Origin: Lactuca virosa
Taxonomy: Eukaryota; Streptophyta; Magnoliopsida; Asterales; Asteraceae
Direction: 5' to 3'
DNA: 64,000 nt
Assembly: GCA_928212115.1 (NCBI GenBank)
Contig: CAKMRJ010005634.1
Coordinates: forward strand, 128,463,660 to 128,527,659
Shown: positions 1 through 12,412 of the stretch, piece after piece
Layout of the letters: the number at the start of each line of letters is the position of its first letter
Numbering within the stretch: the first letter of the stretch is position 1
The notes under the pieces: model-generated
Databases searched by the model: none
Seen by the model: only the letters and a program-made list of their open reading frames with translations
Told to the model about the DNA's origin: nothing
Made by a program: the position numbers and the translations under genes

Positions 1-639
1 AGTAGTACAGCAGTAGTTACTATAATACAACACTATAGTACTTTATTATTTTCCCATTACATTCACATTGTGATCTTTTCACATAAAAGATAATGTAAAA
101 CTATATTTTTGGTTAATGATAGTCATACTTGGGAAAATACACACTTTTACAAGAAACAAACATACATTTCATTTGATGCCTTGGTAGAAGGCTACGTTTA
201 GTAGAAAATATAGGATTTTCTAGGAGATACAAACATTTACAAACATTTACAAACATTTACAAAACATTTACAAACATTTACAAACTTATACATCAAGTAC
301 ATACAAACACTTTCATACAAGCAATGACACTAAAATGCTTATGAACTCACCAGCTTTCAAGCTGATAAACTCTTTCAAAATAACTTGTATTCTCAGGTCA
401 TCAGTAGACAGGAACTGATGCCAGCCTTTTGAGAAGATGGAGCACGTTCAAGACTCATCTCATATTTTGATTTACATTTTTGGTGTCTTATAACTTTAGA
501 GAACACACATGTATGAAATTATATTATTAATGCAATTTGATGATGTTGTTGCTTGTTTACTACTATTCTTTGTTGTGATACTATACCTGACGTCCTCCAC
601 CCCTGAACGTTTCCGCCGTTCCGGTTTTGGGGTGTGACA
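1..639 (+). mobile_element. 3' portion of a Ty3/Gypsy LTR (T-like family), cut by window edge
   Basis: The stretch matches the last part of the LTRs of the chromovirus at 18282-29895: the same CCGCCGTTCCGGTTTTGGGG block and the same terminal GTGTGACA at 632-639. A short tandem run of the ACAAACATTT type lies at 230-290. Copia coding sequence resumes directly at 640, so this is an insertion into element A whose left part lies outside the window. Whether it is a solo LTR or the end of a full element cannot be decided here. The putative right-hand target duplication would be TAATC (640-644). Confidence 0.85.
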
Positions 640-1460
640 TAATCTTTCGAAATTTCAGTCAAAAGTTGATGAAGGGATATTATTGGGATATTCTCATAAT
701 TCGGTTGCATATAGGGTGTTGAACAAACGAACCAGGAAAATTGAAGAAACTTTTAACCTTACTTTCGATGATTATTATGTTAAACAAGTTGAAAAATCTT
801 TTGAACGAAAACCAATTCTTAATTAATCAAATGATGAATCTCAAAGTCTGAATTCGTTAGATTTTGTTTATGATTTAATATTTGGTGTTGCTGACAGGGC
901 AGTTGATGCTAAAATTAATGCTATTGATAATAAAGTACATGTAGTATCGAAGCATACTGATGATTCGACAATTACTCAGGATGATGTTGACTTAAATTCA
1001 TCAAAAAATTTCCTGTGTGTAATGAAAGTCTGCCCGTTGTACCAAATGATCAAGTGGAGGGGGAGAACTTTAATTCGTCTACTCAGTTTGATGGGGAGCA
1101 TACTTTCAAGGGGGGGAGTGAGAGAATGAATGTTAATGTCGAGGTGGAGCATCCTGTAGTTACCTCAATTGTTGAGGGGGAGCAAAATGAAACTCAACCA
1201 AATATTTCATATATACAAAATGAAAATTTTCATGATACAACTAATAATGTGTCTATTGCAGGAGAAGGTTCAGAAAACGATGAAACATTTGAAGATGCAC
1301 CTTTAGGGTTTGATCCTGCATATCCACCATTGGAAAGATGGACACGAAATCATCCAAAGGAACAATTTCTTGGTAATCCTCAAGATGGAGTTTTAACTAG
1401 AGCTCACCTTCATGCCAAAAATGGGGTACTTAATGTCCACCAAGAATTTTGCATGTTTAA
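640..1460 (+). pseudogene. pol: SIRE-like Copia element A, piece 1: end of integrase and linker before RT
   Basis: The first 150 bases encode a degenerate end of a Copia integrase, with the typical LGYS motif and a following segment on re-use of the target frame. A low-complexity acidic linker follows (readable frame from about 1015), rich in Asn, Glu and Val, ending in a conserved block (PLERWTRNHP) that precedes the reverse transcriptase in SIRE-type Copia elements. A TAA near 824 interrupts the frame. The sequence stops at 1460 inside a codon context that continues at 31616, after the 30 kb insertion of F, B and T. The duplicated TTTAA (1456-1460 and 31611-31615) marks the break. Lineage assignment to Sirevirus is from the RT and RNase H pieces further right. 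Confidence 0.8.
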
Positions 1461-1799
1461 TGTCACACCCTGCTAAAGCGGAAATACAGGGCGTGGCAGT
1501 ACAAAGGGTTTCATAGCAAAAGATAAAGACAACACCAACCATAGTATTAAAAAGCATTACAAATTTACAATGAGTTTGATCAAAATTTTAAATGAAATTA
1601 CAATGTAAATTGAAATACAACACATGCGAATGCTCCTAAAAGTGAAGTGTCCCTAAGTGCCACTTGCTCGATGATTTCTGAAAAAGCATTTAAACGAGCG
1701 TCAACTATAAAAATAGTTGGTGAGTACTCACAAGTTTATAACATAATATAGTTTGAAATCATGATAATCAGAATATTAATAATAGTTTCCATAAACAAT

Positions 1800-2260
1800 G
1801 TTCATTTCTAAAATAAGTAAATAAGTTATCATGAAAAGAAGTTTGTTGCTAAAGCGAGTAATAAAGTTTCCATAGATAGAAATATATTGAAAAAATGAGT
1901 AAATAATCTTGCATAAACAAAGTAGGTTGTCATCATGAGAGATAAAGTATGTTGCCCAAATGAGATGCAACATTAATATTCTCATGGGAAATAAATTTTC
2001 CATAAATAGAAATATATTGCAAAAATGAGTAAATAAGTTTGTGTAAACAAAGTTCGTTGTCATCATGAGAAATAAAGTATGTTTCCCAAATGAGATGCAA
2101 CATTCATATTCTCATGGGAAATAAAGTTTCCATAAATAGAAATACATTGCAAAAATGAGTAATAAGTTTGCATAAACAAAGTTCGTTGTCATCATGAGAG
2201 ATAAAGTATGTTGCTCATATGAGATGCAACGTTCATATTCTCATGGGGAATAAAGTTTGT
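1800..2260. repeat. tandem repeat, about 130-bp period, three copies
   Basis: The marker CATCATGAGA recurs at 1931, 2061 and 2190, giving a period of 129-130 bp. The repeat runs through GTTTCCATAAATAGAAATA and GAGATGCAAC segments. The right LTR of F (9500-9790) has two of these copies before its deletion. Confidence 0.85.
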
Positions 2261-2589
2261 TGCTAAAACGAGATACAAGGTTCGTATGTGCATAATGATT
2301 ATACCATCAGTTCACAACCCAAGCCTAATGACCGACGGTGCCCTCTTATATGTCTATCGCTAACATAGGGAGATATGGTAAAATGCACTCAAGAGAATCG
2401 TGCGAGTGAGGATTTGTCTACCTCCTAATAGCGCTATCCATAATGACCATGGGCTCAAATGAGTTAATGAGTTGTGTGAACTGATTCCAGGGACTTAAAC
2501 GCGATATGGCCTCATGAATTAACAATAGCATACACATACATAGCAAATCACTTTTGATACAATTGAAAATAAGTACAACGAACATAATT

Positions 2590-3055
2590 AAATAAACGAC
2601 ATGCTTTTCCACCCCAAAACATTTAAAAAACGAAAATAGGGGGAGTCGTGAATACTCACAATATGCAAAATATAGCAACCAAGTTTATACGAGTCAAATA
2701 AATACAACGAACATAAATAGTTTAGGACATGCTTTTCCACCCCAAAACGTAAAAACCGAAAATAGAGGAGTGGTGAATACTCACAATATGCAAAATATAT
2801 AATAATCAAGTTTGATACAAATCAATTTTAAATACAACAAACAATAAACAGTTTTTAGGACATGCTTTTCCACCCCAAAACATAAAAACCGAAAATAGGG
2901 GAGTGGTGAATACTCACAATATGCAAAATATAGCAATCAAGTTTGATACAAATCAATTTAAATACAACGAACAATAAACAATTTTTAGGACATGCTTTTC
3001 CACCCCAAAACATAAAAACCGAAAATAGGGGAGTGGTGAATACTCACAATGCATT
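2590..3055. repeat. second tandem repeat, about 130-bp period, four copies
   Basis: The marker CATGCTTTTCCACCCC recurs near 2600, 2729, 2861 and 2991, with periods of 127-132 bp. The unit is unrelated in sequence to the array just to the left. The block is missing from the right LTR of F because of the deletion at 9793. Confidence 0.85.
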
Positions 3056-5780
3056 GAGATGATGCAAATGGTGCCTTGAACTACGATCCACTCGTACCAC
3101 TATCGTTTTCTTACAACGATGTTACACACTAATGAGTCTCTAATTGAAATCTAATACTAGTATACTTACTACTACAACAGAATTATGCCAATAATGTGTC
3201 AAAATTTAATTTTGTTAAGTAACAAACATTTTTCTCAAATGGTGAAATTTTATAACACATATGATTAAGATATATTGGTATATTATTTTCCAGATTTTTG
3301 TAATATTATTTGAGGGTATTTCAATACATTTAAAGGTGTTTTAAACTCCTAAAATCCAAAAATATTATCAAACAGTTTCCAAAAGTTCTCAAATTTTGAA
3401 TTTTCATTCTAAATACAGTAGAGGTCTTCAAGAGATTTTCCCTTAAATGTTTGATGTGATTAACTATTTTTCCCAATTCTTAAGCCTTCATAACAATATA
3501 AATTCGTGAAAAATAGTATCCAGATGATAAAAATTCTCACACATTTTAAAAATACTGTCATTGAATATACTTAAGCTGGGAAAAATATAAAAATGGGTTT
3601 CTAAACAGTTTAACCTAATTTTACGATTTTTGTACATTTATTACAACAAAAATAGAGATAAATAGAAAATTGTTTCCAAGATTTCCCAAACTTTTCTTAA
3701 CACTGTTGTTATACATATAGAAGCTGTGAAAAATATAAAATATATTTTTCAATTATTTTTGCTATTTTTCTTTGTTTTATTCTCTTAAATAATCATTAAA
3801 TTGTGAATAATTATCAAACAGTTAAATTAAATTACAATTTTTTTTAAACTTCATTCATAGTGTACATAATCCAGGAAAAATACCAATGGTGATTTTTATA
3901 TAGTGTAATCCGATTTTGTCGATTTAAGTGTATTTAATCTTAGAAAATAGATGAAAAATAGTATACCGAATATAAAAATTCTCCAAATTTTTATTTAGCG
4001 TTCTAATATATTATAAGGTCTTCTCGTAAATTCTCATGAACTTTGGATGAGTAGAACTATTTTTCACATTATTAGTCCATTATAAATACAAAAATCGGGG
4101 GAAAATAGGTATGCATTATCAAAAATTCTGAAAATATCTTTCTGAGTCTTCCACATAGGGTAGGAGCTGCGAAAATTATTAGATAGACTTTTCAAATTAC
4201 TTAAAGTTGTTTTATGATTTATTTGAATTAAACAAAAAGAAAAATCAAAACTATACTAAAAAGTAACAAAAACCAATGAAACTCGCTGAGATGTCATCAT
4301 TCACCTTAGGGGTCATCCACGAATTTACCTAGGATTTATAAACCTCATAAAGTATTTTATATGAATTATTACCCTATTTTCTTGCAATAATTATAATAAT
4401 TCGAGAAAAATAAATTATTTTCTGAAAATTTTTTAGAACATCTCATTTTGTTGGTGGAATACTGGGAAAAATCGGATATGATCAGAAAAGTTGTTTTAGA
4501 TATTTATTTGGGAATAAATCCTTTATAAACCTATTTGAAAGCTTTTTAACAACATACTTTGATGATCAAGCCTCTAAGCTTGAAGATCATCACATGAATG
4601 TTGGTTTTTGGGTGAAATACTACCTCCAACATCATAAAAATCGTGGTTATGAACATATGATTCATAATCCATCCATAGAATGGTGTAGAAGAAGAAGATA
4701 TGTAAGAAAACTTGAGATTTTGAAGGAAGATTGAAGGATTTTCGTGATTACCTTGAAGAACAACCCTAGATGATGAAGATTTAGAGTTTATGGTGTGTTT
4801 TTTGCTTCAATTTCTGGAAAAATTTCGTGGTTGATGGAGAGAGGAAGAGAGAGTAGAGAGAAAAGGAAGTGGAGGTGTTGAAAAAATATGAGAGAGAATA
4901 AGGGAGATGGAGTGTTAGTTTTGTGTAAATGTTTTGGGAAGAGGGGAAGTGTATTGGGAAGAGGGTGGATGGTTTTGAGGGTATTATGCCCTCCTTCTCT
5001 TTTCATTTTTATAAAAAAAAATTCAATTCTTTAATAAAAATACCAAACTTTTTATAAAATATACATCCTAACCAAGTTTTTGCTCATGAAACCTTAATTT
5101 TTGACCTATAAATTAAGGGTAATTGTTAATGACTTAATTTTTTTTTCCTTGAATGCTTTTTCAAAATTTTAATTATTTTAAGATCATATTATAAGGTTCA
5201 TAACTATTTTTATAGAATTCTTGATGTTAAATTTTATTAATTTAGGTGTTTAGGGCATTTAAGAGTTTTGGAGTTTGATAAATCTTTGGATATCAAAATA
5301 TATTGAATTTTTTTGAGACTTAAGTTGTTTTTGAGTTTAATAACTCTTGTTCAAATTAGAAGTAATGTTTGTAATTTATTTTTACCAGTTTATTGGCATT
5401 TATATGTAGTGGTTCCGAGATTCAAGTGAACTTGAAGAACCAAGTATACTAGTCATAGTTTCAACTTTGACTTAAGTTCCACGAGACTCCGACCTAATTT
5501 CTACTACTAGGTCAAGTTGATAATGTGTGAATATGATTCATGTAAAGGTGTTCGAGTCAAAGAGTGACCCGAATATGGATAGTCTCTACAATTAAGTAGT
5601 TGTAGAATTCACATAACCATGTGAAATCTAAGTACACTATCCTTCGATTCTACTTGTTTCCAAGTTTCTAGTAGGGTATAACTTAGCTTCAAGTTACTAA
5701 GTCTAGTATGTGTCGTGCCTATATGTGCAACTAAGTTTATCAAATCTAGAACCGACTCGAATTTTGACGGTTGTCACAGT

Positions 5781-5788
5781 CTCCCCCG
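5781..5788 (-). promoter_or_regulatory. polypurine tract of F
   Basis: The plus strand reads CTCCCCCG directly beside the LTR end at 5778. On the element strand this is a GGGGGAG tract that would prime plus-strand DNA synthesis. Confidence 0.75.
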
Positions 5789-8700
5789 GTTGAAAAAATT
5801 TCGTCCCGAAATTCAATATGTGTCTCACAATATGTGACTTGAAGAGCTCTTTGATTATTCTGGGTTAATTCCTCACGGAAAGAGCCTAACTCTTTAGCTA
5901 TCAACAAATTAGTGTTTCCTTAATTCGAGTTCTACAGTCTAGATTGTGAGAAATTAGGATCATGGAAATCATAATCTAACCATGGCGACCTAGTTGAAAA
6001 AGATTATATAGTTAGATATTTTCTAACTTAAGAGAGCGCTATAAGTTTTGCTGAAGTACCAACTGCATTGAGAGTTAGATCCGAATTGATTCTTAAGTCG
6101 CATTCTAAATCATCACTAAGTGTAACTTCGTTGTCGAATAAAGAAGGGATTAGGAACAATTTGTTCACTTCCAGATTAGCTATTGAATCTGAAAAAGGTA
6201 TATTTGGAAATTAGAAGGGGTAGCACGAATGAAAGAGAAGCAATCAATGATAAGTTCCTAATGATACGTTCTATTGGTACATCTCAAGCGTAAAACTATT
6301 TAAGTCCCGACAACAAAAAAAAATTACGAAACGATCGAGGATTTCCAAAGTTATAATTTCTACTACGGGTACTCTAACTATAATAGAACCATAATTGAAG
6401 AGTATAGTTAGAGAGTCGTTGTTTCTAATGAAGGCGGTGAAAGTTTATGATATCTTAAATCACATTATGTAGATCGCATTTTGAGCGTTTAGAAATGATA
6501 ATAAATCCCACTATTATTAAAATGTATAATAATTTCAATAGAATGAAGATACATCAGTGACGATTAGTCGAAGTAGCAAAATAATAAAAACATAAATTAA
6601 AGTTAAAGGTTTAAGTCGTCAATAAGGGAATTTATATAGAAATGTTTATTTTACTCTCTTGAAAAATGGTTTAATTGTTTACGTCAAAACAATACAAGTT
6701 TACGAGGAGTCAGTGTATTTATGAAAACAAGTTTGAGAGTTTAGGAACTCACTGGAAATTCCAAAGTACAATACTATTTTTTTAGGAAGGTGTAAAAATA
6801 TCGATCATTGAAAATGGTGCATTATTTATTTAGTGATTCTACCAAAAACAATAATTTGAAGGATAAATAATCCTAACATTTAAAACTTTCTATGATTTTT
6901 AAGAAAAGAAGAAACATAAGAAAATGTGTTCTTTCGTATATATTTTCTGGATTTAGAAAAATGATAAGAACAAGGGTAGACTTATAGTCTGTATATATGC
7001 ATAGGAATATGGTACCAAGAGAAGCAAAATAAACAAAAACAAAGTTAGACCATGTATTGTGTTATTATTAGGAGTGTGCAAGATCTTAAATTAGATAGAG
7101 AGCAATAAATAAAGTGCGGGGGAAAGAAATAGAAGGTAACACCAACAATAATTGCTATTGTTATAATTTGAAGGACAATACCTATAGGTAGATTAGAACC
7201 AGGTTAAGATATATTTCAAACTACAATATTTGATGTATGTTGATGATTAAATAGACATGTGGGAGTTTTTAAAGTGTTTCCTAAAAATTTATGAGTTATC
7301 TATTAAGTTAAACTCCATTTGTGAAAAAAAAACACTAAAACTTATAATTGAAAATCTGGCAGCTTTGACCTTTTTGACTGGAGTCCAACAATGGCTAAAA
7401 CAGATAAAGTAAAGACTTAACATATTTAGATGAATAATCGTCTATTGTCGAAACTGCGTCACTGGAATTTTAAAAGTGATCACTAAGTTTTGCAATGCTT
7501 TAAATTTTAGAAACTTTACAAATTTTAAAACTAATTTGAAATAAAATAAACAAATGAGTTATGTTGGAAATCTAGGAATTAGAGATTTCTTATAAACATG
7601 TTTGAAGAAAGTTGTAAAAATACTATGTTGGGTTTCAAGAAAACACATTTAAGTAAGGTAAAATGCCTAAATGAGAAAGTGGTCAAAAGTGTCAAAACAA
7701 AACTGGTTTGAAAGATCCGATGAAACTTTTTCACATAATATGAACTTCAATGTCATATGTTTAAGTTTTATAGCATAGAGTTTAAACACTTTTATAAAAG
7801 AAAATGTTTCTAAGTTTTTCGAAAACGTGTCAAAATGCTAAGCAAGGTTTAAAATGGTTTATATGCCCTTAAAAGCACATCTATCCATTAAAATGGATTT
7901 GAAATGAAATTAAAATAGCAAGGTTAAAACCAATATTGGTTAAATTGAGTTTTAACGAAAAATGTTAAGTTAAAGCAAGTTGTCAAAAGATTTTTTTTAG
8001 CGAGAATATTGCTTACATTGTTAGGAAAAGTCTAGTAAGTTGTATGAAGTGGTTATAAAATATTTTATCGATGATAAGTAAAACCGATGAAGCGAACTAA
8101 CTTTTCAATGGAAGATTAAGAAGTAAGGAATAAGTATATTGGTGTAGATGATCGTACCTAAATACTAAGGAGAGTACAAGGCCAGTCTAAGGCGAGTACC
8201 ATTGTCTTTTCCCCAAAATAAAGGACAAGAAAAATTGTTTGTAAAATGTTTTATGGTGTCAATGCAGTTTATGACCCTTTTATAGAGGTCAAAGGGATAC
8301 CCTATGTTAGGTTTTAAGCTCAAGGTGGAAACAACCTAAAGCTAAATTCGTAGCGTAGTAGAGTAGTCTCATGTATTGGTAGCAATGGGTTAAACCTATG
8401 TGTCTCCTCGTGAGTTGAATCTGGAATGCTCACCAATGGTAGTCATGTGACTACTCGTGGCAACTCATATACCTCCTAACACGATGCTCCAAGTGTCTCC
8501 CATGTCGGTATCAGAACGCTTTCCTATTTGTAACTCTAGTACGAAGACGATGAAGAGGTACTGTGGAATAATTGGTATAGGTTTCGACTAATGATTATTA
8601 CTAGTGTCTATCTAGCTACTAACCTTACATCTAAAGTCAATAGCTACCGAGGAATACTCATTCTCAATACTAAGTGCATTGCTCCTAGAGTGGCTAGTGA

Positions 8701-9087
8701 TATAACCTATGTGGTTAACCTAGCACTTGATAAGGGATAAGAATATTTCTAAATGAAGGCATTGTTATAAAAGTGCACTTAGTTTCTAAGTGTATCTAGA
8801 TGAATGCCTATAATATGCAATGCCCGTACGTACACCAAAAAATTTTGTTTTTCAAAAGTTTAAGTTGAAAATTGTTTTGAACATAATTCTACTATAACCG
8901 TTTCCAGCCTCGCATTAATTTTCCTTAATTAAGCATAGTTGGCCAGGCTATACTTAATTAAAGTCCAATAATACGTACTCGAATTAGTTATACCAGTAGT
9001 ATGTCCAGTATTAAAAACGATTTGAAATTTTTTTTATGGCTATAGTTGTGGTTCCCCAAAGGAAAACCGCTATTCTCTATAACCTTC

Positions 9088-9100
9088 GGCTCTGATACCA
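9088..9100 (-). promoter_or_regulatory. primer binding site of F (initiator Met tRNA)
   Basis: The complement reads TGGTATCAGAGCC, the standard 12-13 base match to plant initiator methionine tRNA, four bases inside the right LTR start at 9105. This fixes the minus orientation of F. Confidence 0.85.
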
Positions 9101-9104
9101 TTTT

Positions 9105-11453
9105 TGTCACACCCCGCTAAAGCGGAAATACAGGGTGTGGCAGTACAAAGGGTTTCATAGCAAAAGATAAAGACAACACCAACCATAGTATTAAAAAGCA
9201 TTACAAATTTACAATGAGTTTGATCAAATTTTTAAATGAAATTATAATGTAAATTGAAATACAACACATGTGAATGGTCCTAAAAGTGAAGTGTCCCTAA
9301 GTGCCACTTACTCGATGATTCCCGAAAAAGCATTTAAACGAGCGTTAACTATAAAAATAGTTGGTGAGTACTCACAAGTTTATAACATAATATAGTTTGA
9401 AATCATGATAATCAGAATATTGATAACAGTTTCCATAAACAATGTTCATTTCTAAAATAAGTAAATAAGTTTTCATGAAAAGAAGTTTGTTGCTAAAGCG
9501 AGTAATAAAGTTTCCATAGATAGAAATATATTGCTAAAATGAGTAAATAAGCTTGCATAAACAAAGTAGGTTGTCATCATGAGAGATAAAGTATGTTGCC
9601 CAAATGAGATGCAACATTAATATTCTCATAGGAAATAAATTTTCGATAAATAGAAATATATTGCAAAAATGAGTAAATAAGTTTGCGTAAACAAAGTTCG
9701 TTGTCATCATGAGAGATAAAGTATGTTGCCCACATGAGATGCAACATTCATATTCTCATGGGAAATAAAGTTTCCATAAATAGAAATATATTGGCACGAC
9801 ACATACTAGACTTAGTAATATTATTTGAGGGTATTTCAATACATTTAACGGTGTTTTAAACTCCTAAAATCCAAAAATATTATCAAACAATTTCCAAAAT
9901 TTCTCAAATTTTGAATTTTCATTCTAAATACAGTAGAGGTCTTCAAGAAATTTTCCCTTGAATTTTTGATGTTATTAACTTTTTTTCCCAATTTTTAAGC
10001 CTTCATAACAATATAAATTGGTGAAAAATAGTATCCAGATGATAAAATTTCCCAAACTTTTTATAATACTGTCATTGAGTATAATTAAGTTGGGAAAAAT
10101 ATAAAAATGGGTTTCTAAACAGCTTAACCTGATTTTACGATTTTTGTACATTTATTACAACAAAAATAGATATAAATAGAAAATTGTTTCCAAAATTGCC
10201 CAAAAATTTTTTAACACTGTTCTTATACATATAAAAGCTATGACAAATATAAAATATATATTTCAATTAGTTTTGCTATTATTCTTTGTTTTATTCTTTT
10301 AAATAATCATTAAATGGTGAATAATTATCAATCAGTTAAATTAAATTACCAAAAAAAATTTATACTACATTTACAGTGCACATAATCCAGGAAAAATACC
10401 AATGGTGATTTTTATATAGTGTAATCCGATTTTCTGGATTTAAGTGTATTTAATCTTAGAAAATAGAAGAAAAATAGTATACCGAATATAAAAATCCTCC
10501 AAATTTTTATTTACCGTTCTAATATATTATAAGGTCTTCTCGTAAATTCTCATGAATTTTGGATGAGTAGAACTATTTTTCACATTATTAGTCCATTATA
10601 AATACAAAAATCGGGGGAAAATAGGTATGCATTATCAAAAATTCTGAAAATATATTTCTAAGTCCACCACATAGGGTAGGAGCTGCGAAAATTATTAGAT
10701 AGACTTTTCAATTTACTTAAAGTGGTTTTATTATTTATTTGAATTAAACAAAAAGAGAATTCAAAACCATACTAAAAAGTAACAAAAATCAATGAAACTC
10801 ACAATAATTCGAGAAAGTATTTTATATGAATTATTGCCCTATTTTCTTGCAATAATTATAATAATTCGAGAAAAATGAATTATTTTCTGAACATTTTGTA
10901 GAACATCTCATTTTGTTGGTGGAATACTGGGAAAAATCGGATATGATCAGAAAAGTTGTTTTAGATATTTATTTGGGAATAAATCCTTAATAAACCTATT
11001 TGAAAGCTTTTTAACAACATACTTTGATGATCAAGCCTCTAAGCTTGAAGATCATCACATGCATGTTGGTTTTTGGGTGAAATACTACCTCCAACATCAT
11101 AAAAATCGTGGTCATGAACATATGATTCATAATCCATCCATAGAATGGTGTAGAAGAAGAAGATATGTAAGAAAACTTGAGATTTTGAAGGAAGATTGAA
11201 GGATTTTCGTGATTACCTTGAAGAACAACCCCAGATGATGAAGATTTAGAGTTTAAGGTGTGTTTTTGGCTTCATTTTCTGGACAAATTTCGTGGTTGAT
11301 GGAGAGAGGAAGAGAGAGTAGAGAGAAAATGAAGTGGAGGTGTTGAAAAAAAATGAGAGAGAACAAGGGAGATGGAGTGTTAGTTTTGTGTAAATGTTTT
11401 GGGAAGAGGGGAAGTGTATTGGGAAGAGGGTGGACAGTTTTGAGGGTATTATG
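9105..11453 (-). repeat. F right LTR, first part (deleted and interrupted)
   Basis: Matches the left LTR from its start. Relative to the left LTR it lacks about 1.15 kb (left-LTR positions near 2148-3300), replaced by a 26-base inverted filler at 9793-9818. It is then cut at 11453 by element B (TSD TTATG at 11449-11453). The LTR resumes at 30815. Confidence 0.85.
9793..9818. other. inverted templated filler at a deletion junction
   Basis: These 26 bases are the exact reverse complement of 5694-5719 in the left LTR of F. They sit where the right LTR jumps from the position equivalent to about 2147 to that of 3301. Both joins show 2-3 bases of microhomology. Confidence 0.8.
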
Positions 11454-12243
11454 TGTTGGATTAGATTCTAAGTCCATAACTATTTTAGTATGTACTTGAC
11501 CCGATTATGAGCATGGTCCTTTCGGGTTGCCTTCACCATAGCAATATGTAGGATGAATTAAGGAGAGAAAGGTTTAATTATGATTTATTAATATATTATG
11601 AGAATAATATATTAAAGGAGAAATCATAATGTTTAATTAATATTAGTCAATAATTAATTAAGAATTAATTTTGTGGCTAAAAGAGATTAATTAAACTTAG
11701 GGGACTGGATTTGTAATTATAAGATAATTGCAATTGCGCCATGGATTACCTAAATAATATAGGTTGGACGAATTCTATGGGAAGCCCATAAGGAATTCGT
11801 CCAAGGGATATGTTAAAGGAGTCAATGGGCTGCTTAGGGCTTAAGCAGCCAGATTAGGGTTTCCTAGTTGTAAACCCTAATAGCCTACATGTATATAAAA
11901 GGACCCTTATGCCCCAAAAATGTGGCGAATACTTGCTTTAGGGTTTCCAGCCGTTTTTGGTGCCTCCTCTCTCCTCCCTCTTCATCCAAGTTGCTTAGTG
12001 GTGTTTGTGACTCCATTAGAGGTGCAACACTTGAGGCACTAAGCTTTCTGAAGCAAGGATTGATTGTTATTGCTATATAACAATCAAAGGTAAGATCTAA
12101 ACCCTAATTCCAGTTATAGTTTATTAGATCTAGGGTTTATGGCTTTGGATTATCAATTGCATGTTCATTAGACAAACTAGATCCAAAGCTATTAGGGTTT
12201 GCATGTACACCATAGGATTGATGTATTGCTCAAAAACCGATCA
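11454..12243 (+). repeat. B 5' LTR
   Basis: 790 bp, TGTTGG...GATCA. The U3 part is AT-rich. A TATA box TATATAAA lies at 11892-11899, followed by the TATGCCCCAAAAATGTGG transcribed part. A small open frame at 11889-12080 lies wholly in the LTR and is not called. Confidence 0.9.
11892..11899 (+). promoter_or_regulatory. TATA box in B 5' LTR
   Basis: TATATAAA about 350 bp before the LTR end, conserved at 30464-30471 in the 3' LTR. It is the likely core promoter of the element RNA. Confidence 0.6.
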
Positions 12244-12244
12244 G

Positions 12245-12256
12245 TGGAATCAGAGC
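12245..12256 (+). promoter_or_regulatory. primer binding site of B
   Basis: TGGAATCAGAGC starts one base after the LTR end. It matches the initiator Met tRNA site with one change (A for T at position 4). Confidence 0.8.
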
Positions 12257-12337
12257 CTAGGGCTGTTTGTTTGATGTATTTGATGCTATATTTGATTCTT
12301 CATGCTTAAAATCGAAAAATTTGAGTTTCTGGGGGTT

Positions 12338-12412
12338 GGACTCGCCAAGTCCATTGCTGAACTGGCCGAGTCCACTGTGAACTCGACGAGTTCAGTGCGA
12401 ACTCGACGAGTC
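12338..12412 (+). repeat. tandem CG-centred dyads in B leader
   Basis: AACTCGACGAGTT (12380-12392) is a perfect dyad of 6-base arms around a central A. AACTCGACGAGTC follows at 12400-12412. Two weaker versions precede it (GGACTCGCCAAGTCC at 12338-12352 and a CTGGCCGAGTCC block after it). Located about 90-160 bases after the primer site. Confidence 0.8.

Larger units (their letters stand above)
1461..5778 (-). repeat. F left LTR (3' LTR in element orientation)
   Basis: Full-length copy, 4318 bp, beginning TGTCACACC and ending GGTTGTCACA. It is aligned with the right LTR by the shared starts (1461 and 9105) and ends (5778 and 31610). It contains two blocks of roughly 130-bp tandem repeats (see separate entries), a long AT-rich stretch at 3100-4700 without recognisable genes, and a purine-rich tract at 4830-4980. 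Small reading frames on the minus strand near 4788-5006 are composed of Pro, Leu and His from low-complexity DNA and I do not call them genes. Confidence 0.85.
5779..9104 (-). other. F internal region, no coding capacity seen
   Basis: Between the two LTRs lie 3.3 kb of AT-rich DNA. On the minus strand the region starts with a primer binding site (9088-9100) and ends with a polypurine tract (5781-5788). I found no zinc knuckle, protease, RT, integrase or chromodomain motif in either strand, nor any long open frame. The only conserved protein-era relic is the short GGGACGAAAT-type motif at 5801-5810 (complement), which in coding relatives lies just past the pol stop. The rest may be decayed or captured sequence. 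Confidence 0.75.

Noticed and set aside
4788..5006. Minus-strand open frame with Pro/Leu/His-rich protein, with a twin at 11253-11477
   Set aside because: Lies in the purine-rich part of F's LTRs, twin present only because LTRs are duplicated. Low complexity, no domain.
11889..12080. Open frame across the TATA box and R region of B LTR
   Set aside because: Entirely LTR sequence; the 3' LTR copy is disrupted. No similarity to known proteins seen.
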